A stretch of 64,000 nucleotides of DNA. Origin: Chromera velia (taxonomy: Eukaryota; Sar; Chromeraceae). This document shows, piece after piece, positions 50,461 to 61,303 of this stretch; position 1 is the stretch's first letter, and every line of letters begins with the position of its first letter. The notes beneath the pieces were generated by a model. The model was not told the origin of the DNA. It did no database searches and saw only the letters and a list, made by a program, of their open reading frames with translations. The stretch covers positions 39,461-103,460 of the forward strand of contig JAHBMJ010002940.1 in NCBI GenBank assembly GCA_018398765.1. Direction: 5' to 3'. Position numbers and translations under genes: made by a program.

Positions 50461-51510
50461 AAAATCATATTAAAGGGATGGTGTGGGGGGAGCTGCAGGG
50501 GGAGGTGTGGAAGCGGGCAGGGGTCACAACGAAAACGAAAATGCACAAGCTCAGAGGTGCAGTCCTCCCCGCAGTCCTCTATGGAGCAGAGACGTGGGCA
50601 GCCTGCAGAGACCAAATCGGAAAGTTGGAGTCGTGGTGTATATGGCGCGTATAAGGCAGATAACGAACCAGCCTCGTCAGGAGTACACCCCTGATGCCGT
50701 CCTCCGCCGTATGTTTGGATTGCGCACGATTGACAGCACAGTCTGACTTGCCAGACTCCGGTGGCTGGGGTATGTTAGGAGGATGGGGGGAGACCATCTT
50801 CCCCATTAGTTGTTGTTTGGGCATCTCTAAGGAGAACGCCCCTTTGGTCGACCCCTCTTTCATTGGAGTGACTGTGTCTTCTCTGATTTCTGCCTTCCGA
50901 AAATTAATGAGGCTGAGTAATAGACGTTTGCCTCTCATAGAAGCAGATGGAGGGCATTAATTCAAGACGGGGTGAAAAAGGTAGAAGAGAGGGCAGCGGA
51001 GGAAAAGAAAAAGAAAAGGGAGGTGAGAAAGGGGCAGAGACTCAGAGATAGAGATGCGAAGTGTGAGGCATGTGGACAAACGTTTTTCATCCTCCACGGG
51101 CTTCGCATTCATATAAGCAAAGCACATAAGGACCTTGCCCCCAGACAGTCAGAGCAGCCAAAGAAGACAGTAAAAAAAAAGAAGAGGAGCTGGTTTCAGG
51201 GCTGTCAGGTAAAGGAAATTCTTGAAGTACAAACAAGGAAGAGGATAGCGTTATGAGGTGGCGTGGCATGGCTGGCAGTCAACATCACATGAAGCAGCCT
51301 CGCTCACATGCAAGCACGCCCTGCCAGAAGTAGAAGAATTTGAGAAGAAATGTAGTGGTTAAGCTAGTTGCCAAGTATTTCTAAATGAGGGTCCATCATT
51401 TAACAATCTGGCTTGCGTGTCGTGACTTGCCGAACGCTAGACCTAGCGTTAGACGCCTATTATGGGCCGATGGCGATGGCGTATGATAATGATGATAAGA
51501 AATGAATTTA
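50461..51510 (+). mobile_element. 5'-truncated RTE-like LINE with a C2H2 zinc finger at its C-terminus
   Basis: One frame reads TKMHKLRGAVLPAVLYGAET and KLESWCIWRV, the conserved thumb segment after the RT palm. Later pieces RLRWLGYVRRMGGDHLP, ERPFGRPLFHW, and HRSRWRALIQDG give the usual RTE/CR1 C-terminal order, in broken frames with several stops. The final frame (50972-51256) contains CEACGQTFFILHGLRIHISK AH, a classic C2H2 finger, followed by a Lys-rich tail. The 3' end near 51485 runs GATGGCGTATGATAATGATG, an RTE-style trinucleotide tail. The palm and endonuclease are missing. Confidence 0.7.
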
Positions 51511-54223
51511 TATCAATTACTAACTTAATTGTTTATGATTTTAGTCATGATTTTTAGCTTGTACATTGCTAAAAATATTAATTCATTCAATTTACTTTTA
51601 CAGTCTATTTTTATGAAACTTTTAGAATAGATAGAATTGATTTTTTATTAGAACCGAATCAAGTTATATGAGTCCGATGAAGAAGAGCCTTCAGACGACG
51701 TGCAGGAGGACGGTGGAGGGGACTGAGTGGCCACATTGGGAGGAGTCCGTACAAATCATTGATCTACAGAAGCCGCGCACTTTGAGCAGGTCGCAGCGTT
51801 TTGGGATTCATCGTTGAGTTCAGAAGGTTTGCAAAAAAGAAGTGGTGCGCCGATGTGTTATTCGCTCTCCAAGCTCTCTGCAGGGCCGATGTCATCAGAC
51901 TCTCTGCAGGGCAGACGAATGCTCAAAGCACACACACGCAGAAAAACAAAACATGTGGACATGAACTAATCATGCATTTCAAGCATCTGGCTTACTCGCC
52001 GCACAAATCATCTGGCAGAAATTTTGGCTTGCTTAGGATTTTGGCCCGACTGTCTGATTCATTCTGTCTACTTCAGGTTGCTTCGAACATGGCCTCAGAG
52101 CAGTTTTGCATGTGCGTTTTTATATTTGTATGTCAGAGGGGTGGTGGGTTCCGGACTGATCACCGAGCTCCGATCTTCTCCCTTTGTGCCTGCACCCAAT
52201 GATGTTTAAAACTTACGCAGCCTCAGAACAGGGACACTTAAAGCTTGAACGCAAAATCAGAAGGGACGTTCAACACCAGGACGACGTTCGACGTACGGCA
52301 AAATCTCTTTCTGACTGAAATGTTTTTGTGTCACCGGCCTAGCTGGAGAACGATTGAGAAGCGCCGTGAATGGATCGATCGATCCGAATGTTCCTGCAAA
52401 GTGTGCATGATGGCACACTGCTCCAACATACACACACGGAGCGAGACTTAAGTGCGACGTGCGCTTACTCTACGTTCAGCAGGAAAGGCCGCCATAAATA
52501 CTTGTCTATTCATAATGAAAAAAGGAATTCGTCTGACACTCGAACGTACGGACTTCAGTTGCACATTTTCAAGTGGTTCCCTTTCGAAGTTAGCGTCTAT
52601 TGTGGCATTAAGCAGCTGTCTCAGAATCCGTGATTCCGTCCCAAGCGACGAGAGAAGAGAAAGTGGATGCGAACAAACGGGGAGCAGGCGGCCAAAGAAT
52701 ACAACAGGGGGGGGAGATATGATGAGAGCAAAATCGGGTCTCATTTCAATCCTGGCATGGATCGACACGCAGCGGATGCATATGTATATACCTGGTGGCT
52801 GTGTGTGCCCAAACAAAACGGCCCATTTGTTTTTTAGTGCGGTGTGGTTTAGGTGTGCAGATCAGCAAAACGAAGAGCAGAGTTGTGGCACCGAGGGGTA
52901 CCGTTTGAATTCCTTTGAATGATTCCAATCTTGTTCCACACATATGGCACGTTCATTGATCGATGGCCTCTTTGCTGCATTGAACCCCACACCACCCTTT
53001 CTGCTTCTCGTGCAGGCAAATATGAAAGTAGTCCCAACCCCTTCGTAGCCTCTTTCCCTCCGACTTCAGGGTAATTTCTCCTCGGCGTGACACAATCACT
53101 TCCGTAACCGTGCGTTGATTGCCAGCACTGGACGAGAGAATAATAGCTGAAGTTTATGGAGAGAAAAGAAGAGAATCTCCTAAAGGATATCGACCCACCA
53201 ATTACTGGTTTTTCCGAGGCCGATCGATCGATCGATCATGGAGTTCCGACGGTGCCATCCAGGATTTGATTGTTCTTGGACCTGTCGCGTTTTCTCCAAA
53301 GAGGCGTGCGTCACTGAGAGGATCGACCCTCTTGGAATGGCACCCACCACCCTTGACATGTATTGAAAAAAGTTTGCTCATCATAGGCCAATCTCTTGCA
53401 ATTATCAGCAGATCACTCACCTTTCGTTCACAGAGCCGTCTGTTTGGGTGGCTGTCTATTTGTCTTTCTAACGGTAGACCCTCCTGATGATAAACGAATG
53501 AAAGAGTCTTTCACGGCCAACAACAGTGTAGTGTGTATGAGCGCTCACCGCAGCTTGAAACTCTTCCCAGCAACGCCTCTTTTTCTTTGTGGAAGGTCGG
53601 AGTCCGACTCGTTCTGGTTTAGGATCTGAAGCCAAATGACAGGTCGACAAAGGGAGAACATATACAATGAAAGAGTTGCAGAGAGAACGGAGAGAAACAG
53701 AGACACGCCTAAGTTGGCTGTACAGGCAGAAGAATTGATTTTTTTGATTATCCAACATACAGAGGCAACAAGGCGGCGGTGGTTGATGGGTGCATGGCCG
53801 ACAAAAGTTTACAGACAGAGTGACCGCCAGACGATTGACCAATATACAAAGTGAGAGACATAAAGACGTGCTGGTAATTTTCTGGTGTCATTTTGTTTGA
53901 CTTTCGTCCTTTCTTCCTTTTCTTCTTGCTGCCTGTCTTCCTTTCTTTCTCTTGGTGTCTTCTTTTTACATGCACACACTCTGTGGCGACCAGCTGCCTG
54001 GCCGTGTTTCTCCATATCTGTCTGTCTGTTTCTGTGGGGGAATTTTTATATCATCACAGCGTCTTTGGGGTATCGTTGTATTTACAGTTGTCACGAATAA
54101 CTAGGGGCCTGGACCCCTCAAGCTGGTCGCGTGGAGAAATAGATGGACATTAATTGCGTGTGGTCAAACCCCATCATGCATACATATTCCATTGAAGATG
54201 ATGAGCATGCAGTGATTGCTTAC
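51511..54223. other. Region without a confidently placed gene
   Basis: Lies downstream of the coiled-coil gene on the minus strand, so its remaining exons should be here. Two TGCAG acceptors on minus (about 52979 and 52396) open phase-0 frames (QRGHRSMNVPYVWNK and EHSDRSIHSRRFSIV, the second ending in TGA) that could be terminal exons, but neither has other support. A GATCGATCGATCG palindrome lies at 53220-53236. Confidence 0.3.
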
Positions 54224-54400
54224 GTCATCGATCTCGGCAGTCAGTTCTTCGATCTGCTTCTGTTGCTGTTTGGTCTTCTCTTGCTGCATACAGAGGACAA
54301 AGAGGATTTGAAGTCAATCATGGTTTTGGAATAGACTAAGCACAAGAACTGCGTACTTCTGGATGAAGGCACACGCGCAAGTGATCACACTTTGTAAAAT

Positions 54401-54444
<44 letters not shown>

Positions 54445-56944
54445 TTCTATCTATCCCTCCCCTTCTCTTGTTGTTTTACATTTTCTTTGTGTTTTCCATT
54501 CCTCACTTCTCCTTTCCTTCCTTCCTTCCGTTCTTCCTTCCTTCCTTGCTTGCTTGCTTCCTTCCTTCCTGCTTTCGATCTTTCTTTCTTTCTTTCTTGC
54601 TTTCTCTTTTTTGCTTGCTTGCTTTCTTTCATTCATTCATTCATTCATTCACTGATGCAGTAACACACACGTAGGTACGTTGCTGCACGCTAAGAGAGAC
54701 AGACAGAGAGAAAAAGAAAGAGGTAGGGGTGGGGTAGACGAGCAAAAAGAGCCTTGCAAGACTCGAGAGAGAGGAGGGGCCGGGATCCCGAAGGATATAA
54801 ACAGATGGACATGGGCAGAAAGAACTTCAGGCAGAGAGATTCGTTTGGACCCATCAGACGAACTGTGTTGATGTGCATGCAGAAAATGGAAAAATAAGGA
54901 ACGCGATTGTGTCTTTTCCTCTTTTATCTTTCTGCCATGCAGATGGATACCGACACGCATACATGCATGTCATACAGCCAGCGATGTCAGATCTTATTTG
55001 TTCTTTCGTTCATTATGATTGCATGTGCTTGCATGTAGCGGGAATGAACATTCTGACAAATTGTCTGAGCTTCTACACTAGCAAATTCCACCAACAGAAC
55101 CTCAACTAGGGAAGAGAGAGAATTGCTTTCTAGTGGGAGCATCACAAGACGTCATCGTAGTGACAGAAACCGGTTGCGACGAAGCAAACTTACCTCCTCC
55201 CGGAGCAGACGGAGGTTTTCTTCAGCCTGTTGCCTCTGATCTTTTAGGAGCTCTTCCAGCTCCTGAATCCTTGCCCTGCAATCAAGCAGAAAGATATCTC
55301 ACAAAAAAGCATGGAAGCTAGGGCTGTGCGGAAACGAACTCACTCACGCAACCTGCTCTGCGTTTGTCCTAATCAATGCGTATAGAGTATGAATGATTTG
55401 TGCTCAGCTGAAAGCAACGACTGTAGGACGGCATTGCCAAAGGCATTGTACAGAAACAACTCGGGAGAGGAAGCTAGCAAGAAAACAAGAGACCAGTCCA
55501 AGAATTTGGCCTTTGGAAGATCGAGACACGTTCATGCGCTCTATTTATATGCATTTTGTTTCATACATGCATTTTCTTCCATACAGAAAAAGAATTCTGT
55601 ATGAAAGAAAATGCACGGCCTTTGGAAGATCGAGACACGTTCATGCGCTCTATTTATATTGGATCCACGATCATGCAACCTTTCCAACTGACCTCAGCCG
55701 CGGTCCCGTGCCAAACGGTCCGTCTGTTACCCTGAAGGAAATTTCAATGCAGTGGCCAGAGAAAGGTCAATACTGCAATCGACTGAGAAATTGGAGATCG
55801 ACAGGCAGGCAGAAAGGTAGAATGCAAACTCGGGTGGGAAAATTCAATGGGCGGCTGGAAACAGTCAGAGCTAGGCCGGGAGGAGAGAGTTGCCAATGGG
55901 AAGAGCGTGCACATGCCATTGCCTGCCAGACCTGATCGATGATTGCCAAACGGAAGAAATGTTTACATAGGGAGTGCGTTCAGTAACGCTTCACTGACAT
56001 CATCTAATGTATTAGCAACTGACTAAATCACTTTTCAACCTACAAAAAAACGCAAACTTAGGACGTTTGCACAATCAAGACGTCGCGCTTGCTCAATTTT
56101 GAGATTGGTGCCTGGAAGCCACAGACTGTACAAACAAAAAGGAAGACTCACATGTCACCAAAGTCGGAGAGGTCGTCAACAGGCGTCCTTCTGCACAATA
56201 ATGGTGACACACAAAACACAAAAACTTTCAGCGATGTGGACATTGTGAGGAGCATGTCGAAGTCCACATTCACATGCGTTGCCGGGGCAGATATACAACG
56301 AGGGAGCGGTGGAGTTGACCTTGCATATTGTATTTCATCGCACACAAGTTCTTCTCAACCCGCTACGGCAACATGAAATGGAAATCTAAACAAGGTCAAG
56401 CTGTCTGGACTGTGCAAAGACCATGCGTACAGACCGAAACCGCTTTGTTGTGAAAAAAAATATCAATATCCAAAAAGCACAGGGGTGACCCCTAGGGTGA
56501 CCCTTGACGGTTCTCAGCCACACAGTCACAAAGAGTCTCCTGAAAGAAAGACTGACACTTGGGATTCGTTCTCATAGTTCCCCAAGCTACCGGATGGTTA
56601 GAAGTCGGAGTCCGTTTTTGAGATGCATCCAAGCACACATGCACACACTCAGACTCTCTGTATTAGAAGACAAAACAGGCCATGCGTGAGCGTGACGAAG
56701 CGGGCAGCCCGTCAGAGACTTCATGGCAAAACAAGTACAGCACAGGTGGGCGAGTCCAATACTTCTCGCGTTCAATGTTGTTTCGATTTGGGGAGCACAG
56801 AGAGATCAAAGCTGATTTCTTAAGGAGATTGTAACTGATTTGGGCGCCGAAGGCGCTCTTAGATCGCAATATAAATGAAGCTCACCCAGGTAAGCCGTGG
56901 ATTCCTGGAAGCAAGGTCAGCCCCCCTCCCTGTTGGGCCTCCAT
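54224..56944 (-). CDS. Coiled-coil protein, 5' four exons
   Basis: Four exons close in phase: 56944-56886 (MEAQQGGGLTLLPGIHGLP), 56190-56152 (RTPVDDLSDFGD), 55275-55194 (ARIQELEELLKDQRQQAEEN) and 54283-54224 (QEKTKQQQKQIEELTAEIDD), with donors GTGAGC, GTGAGT, GTAAGT and GTAAGC and acceptors all TGCAG. Exons 3 and 4 form one continuous heptad-rich helix. The 3' end is not placed. I do not recognise the family; coiled-coil content alone suggests a structural or scaffold protein. The gene starts head-to-head with NOP2. Intron 2 contains a palindromic mini-element. Confidence 0.65.
54402..54660. repeat. (CT)n and (CTTC)n/(TTCA)n tracts
   Basis: A CT run at 54404-54436 and CTTCCTTC, GCTT and ATTC runs up to 54655, all inside the intron between exons 3 and 4 of the coiled-coil gene. 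The run of Ser/Leu/Phe on plus and Glu/Arg/Lys on minus is compositional. Confidence 0.9.
55508..55659. mobile_element. Palindromic mini-element copy 6 with 43-bp flanking duplication
   Basis: The core at 55551-55616 has GCATTTTCTTCCATACAG and AGAATTCTGTATGAAAGAAA arms plus an extra partial left arm (GCATTTTGTTTCATAC). The flanks 55508-55550 and 55617-55659 are identical over 43 bp (GGCCTTTGGAAGATCGAGAC to CTATTTATAT). It lies inside intron 2 of the coiled-coil gene; no splice site is in the duplicated target. Confidence 0.9.
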
Positions 56945-57636
56945 TTTGCGTGATCCAGGCTGCCAAGCGTGTCAAAGGACAGAGACAACTGTCAGACTGA
57001 GGAAGTACAAATGTGATCTTATGTGATGTTACTGGTGCTGAATGTTGATCTATCCCTGCTCACAACTGCAAAAACTTTTGCAGAATTTGCAGAATTGTTC
57101 CATTGTTCGTAAATTGCGGAGAAACGTATGCAGGTAAGCCAGTGGCTTAATTATTACATCTTCAAGCATGCAGATTTGCAGGTCAAAACATATGCATGTG
57201 CGCGTGCATGAGCAAATGTAAAAGTTTGATTTATGCATAATAATCATTTTTTTGCTGCCTGTATACGTATAGTAGAAGTTTTCCCATGCAGTGGCCCCGG
57301 AAAGCGAAGCGCGGGGGGCACTTACGAAACCATTCTGAACAATTCCATTGCAGACTATATACGTCTGTCATACGTCTGTCCCTGTTTCAAATGTTTGTGA
57401 GGTTTTGCAATGATCCTGGCGTGACCAGCGTAGATCAACGTTCCACAAGGAAGTGCAAAAAGTGATTTCGCTGTGTTGTGGGAAGGAGACCTGAAAGAAA
57501 AGATTTTTGAATCAGAATTTCTCAAGGAAGCAGAGGAGACTGCGAGGCAGAACCTCTGTACGTATCCTCGTCTCTTTAGTATTTAAGTTCCTTGTTGGAC
57601 AACTTTCTCGCTTCCTTGCCCCATTTCCTTGCCAGC
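56945..57636. promoter_or_regulatory. 692-bp divergent intergenic region
   Basis: Separates the start codons of the coiled-coil gene (minus, 56944) and NOP2 (plus, 57637), so it should contain both promoters. I see ATGCATGTGCGCGTGCATG near 57190 and a GC-rich patch near 57295-57318, but no box I can name. Confidence 0.5.
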
Positions 57637-59258
57637 ATGGCACCAAAAGCAAAAGGTCTGTCTGCACTTCTACGCGCCGTACTTCCAACTGGACATTCAC
57701 TGAGGAGACACTGCCCTCCCCTCCCCCCTCCTTTGTGCTCTGTGTGCAGCGAAATCAGGAACCGCGTCTGGAGGGGTGAAGCGAAACGGGTGAGTCAGTC
57801 CTGATGCTTCCAGTTTGGGCACTGGGAGTGGTTCTGCTTGAAAATTCTCCCACAGAAAGAAGAAGGAGAAGACGCTTGTGTGTTTGCGGTACGTCCTCTC
57901 TGCAGCCCGTTGACTGGAATTGCGTCTGGAAAGGCGGGTCCTCCAAAAGGAAATGTGAAGGGTGGTGGTGGAAAGAAGAAGGAGGACGAGGAGGAGATGT
58001 TGGTAGAGAATGAGTTCGACATGGGTGGAGACAGCAGCGACGATTCAGACGAGGAGGGGGGGCCGTCTCCAGAAGACCTCGCGGTGGGAGAAGAGGACAG
58101 CGACAGCGATGAGGACGGAGACGGGGAAGATGAAGACGAAGAGGAAGAGGAAGGGACAGGGGGGGGTGCACAGAATCTTTTGGACTCCGACGACGATGAG
58201 AATGAGGAAGACGAGGATGAAGACGAAGAAGACGACGATGAAGGTGAGGAGGCCTCATGTCCCTTCGTCCTTCAGGCTGCTCTGCTCCCTCACTCTCCGT
58301 CTCCCCCCCCTCCCTCCCGCCCCCTCTGACCTGCTTTATTTTGTCATTCTGAGGGGGGGAAATTCCAGGGCGGTTCCTTTTCTCACTCACTCACGCACGT
58401 GCGTGCGCTCTCTCCTCTGCAGACGAGGACGATGAAGAAGACGAAGATGATTTGGAGAATGAGAGCGACGAGACAGGGTGGCGTCGGATGGAGGAGGCAT
58501 CCAAGAAGCTGGAGGGAAAGAAGGGAAAGGACTTGAAGGGCGCTTCAGACGAACTCCAGTTGAACTTGTCTGTTGGCAAAAGGAAGCGTGAGGGAGAGGC
58601 TGAAGAGGGAGAGGAGGAGGAAGACGAGGAAGAAGACCTCCTCGACGCTGCAGAGAAACAGGCAGAGCTGCTGATGAAGACGGGAAAGGAGGCAGACTTG
58701 AAATTTATTCGACAGAGAATTGCAGACAGCGTGCTGCTGTTGGAGAATTGGAAGCAAGCACCGCAGAAGATGAAGGAAAGTGAGTTCAGCCAGCCGGGTA
58801 GGGTCCCTCCCTTTCGTGTTTTTTTTTTTTTTGCGCCGCGCCTGCCGCCGCCTTCCTTCCTGCTTGCCTCCACCCATTCTTTTAGCTCTCTGCCTGCTGC
58901 AAGTTTTTCTTAGCCGTCTGAAGAAATCGGGAAGTGCAACAACCGCATGAGTTGGTTCCTTCTTTGGTGGTGTATTATTTTTAAGTCGCCTCTCGCTGGT
59001 CCTCCCTCCCACACGTTCTCCTTCCCTCCTTCCCTCCTTCCCTCCCTGTTTGTTTGTGCAACACACCACCATGCAGGCCGTCCCCGCTCTTCGGTGATCG
59101 ACCAGATCGCTGCTGACGTTGCGACCCTGTACGGGTACTCAGTAGAACTCGCAGACTACTTCCTCAAGTTCTTTGCCCCAGCGGAGGTAGGTCTGTTGGG
59201 GGTGGGGGTGGGGGGAGACGCAAGCAGAAGACATGTGTGTGTATGTGTGTGTATGTAG

Positions 59259-59295
<37 letters not shown>

Positions 59296-61268
59296 TGTGT
59301 GTGTGGTCCTGTTGCCTGGGTGTTCCGAGTTGTTTTCTCTTCTCAGGTGAGAGAAAAGATCACAATGCATCCTGCTGGGCGATGTGAGGAGCATAGGAGA
59401 AGGATGGAAAGAAGACGCGATCTGAATTCAAGTCGGCAGGCAGACCGGCAGGAATGAAGACAACGAAAGGGAGGAAAAAGTCTTTGTTGTTATTTGTTTT
59501 GCGCTCCATCCATCCTGTCTTTTTTTGTGCATGGAGGACTCGTGGAGCCTTTTTGTGTGTGTCCTCGTCCTCCCTCCCTCCCTCCCTCTCATCTATTCTG
59601 TTCAGGCAATTGAGTTCTTTGAGGCGAACGAGGAAGACAGACCGACGACAAGTCAGTGAGTCAGTCAGTCATGTAGTTAGTGAACTGTCTTTCTCTCTAT
59701 TTTTCCGTTTGGTTTGTTTCTGCCCTATTTCGTCCGCTCTTCCACTTTCGTTCTCCTGCCCACCGTCCCGTCCCACAGCCCCGCCATGCACTGGCCTGCA
59801 GAATGTGTGTCTTGCAAAAAAATCCCTCGGAATGACGAAAACAAAAGTTGTTGGGTAGAAATTTGGCCAATGTGCTCGTCGTTCCCTTTAATTCTCTCTC
59901 CGTCTTCTTGCTTGCGCTCTGGCTGCCCCCTGCTGCAGTCCGCACAAACACTCTGAAGACCAAAAGGAGAGACTTGGCACAGGTTTGTCCCCCCTCTCTC
60001 TTCCCCTCGCCTAATTGTTTGATGAATTTTGTTCCTCTTCTTTCTTTGGTCAACATTGTTTGCTGGCGGCTGTCCGAGCAACCTGATTGACCCACGAAGA
60101 AAAAGAAGACGATCTCCTTATTTTGGACCGTCTGTCTCCTGGAAAACCCGCGGCGTTCTTGTTGAATCGAACCAACCGCTCTTTGAAAGGAAGGACGATC
60201 AGGGAAGACGGACGAGGATTCATTCGTGTTCGCGTGCGCGGCTTCAGAGGTCCCTTCGTCAAAAACACGGCAAGCAAAAAAGGGACGCTGATGCGGTCTG
60301 CCGCTTTTGGATAAATTCTGGCTTGAAGCACGCTGTATGGAGACTCTTGGTTGCCTCTCGAGATCCCAGAAGCAACGAGCTCTTTCTTCTTTTCCCTCTC
60401 CTTCTGTTACGTTGGTGAGGTCGAGCACCAGACAGCTGGCGTGAGTTCCTACTTCTCCCCCACATACACGAAATTATGGGCGAATGGATGCATGAGTGCA
60501 GGCCCTGATTGCTCACATACACGAATGGACATTCGAATGGATGCATGAGTGCGTGCGTGCAGGCCCTGATTGCTCGAGGTGCCAATGTCGATCCTGTGGG
60601 GGAGTGGACAAAAGTGGGGCTGGTGGTGAAGGAGTCCTCCGTTCCCATCGGTCGGTCGGGCAGTGCATGACTGCATGGGAGGCTTTTACTGCTTTTTTTT
60701 TTGCTTGCTGATGCATTCTCTCCTTCCTCCTTTCCTCCTTCTCTCCTTGGTTGCTTGCAAATTGCACCTGAATGTGGAAGACTCTTTCTATGCATGCACA
60801 AACAGACGTCTTTCCTGACTCTCTTCTCTTCGTCGCGCGTTCTCTCTCTGTGGAGAGGATAAACAGACGGAGGGAGAGAAGAGAAGAGATGTGTCTTTAC
60901 TGTTGCTGTGTCTTCACATTCTCCCCCTCCCCCCCTCATGCAGGCGCCACCCCCGAGTACATGGCGGGGCACTACATGCTGCAGTCAGCTGCCTCATTTG
61001 TGCCCGCAATGGCCCTGAACCCCCTGCCTGGAGAGAAGGTCCTGGATATGGCGGCTGCTCCGGGTCCGTCCGTCTGTCTGTCGGTTGGGGGACTCTGTGT
61101 CTGTCTGTCTGTCTGTCTGTCTGTCACGAGACCCAGAAAGGGAAGTCGAGATTTGTCAATGAGTGATGTCATAGGGAGAACAATAGAGACAGTGCGATAC
61201 AGTCTGTACGTCCATTCGTTTCTTTCTGTCGCTGATGTGTCTGTCTGTCTGTCTGTCTGTGGCATATA

Positions 61269-61303
<35 letters not shown>

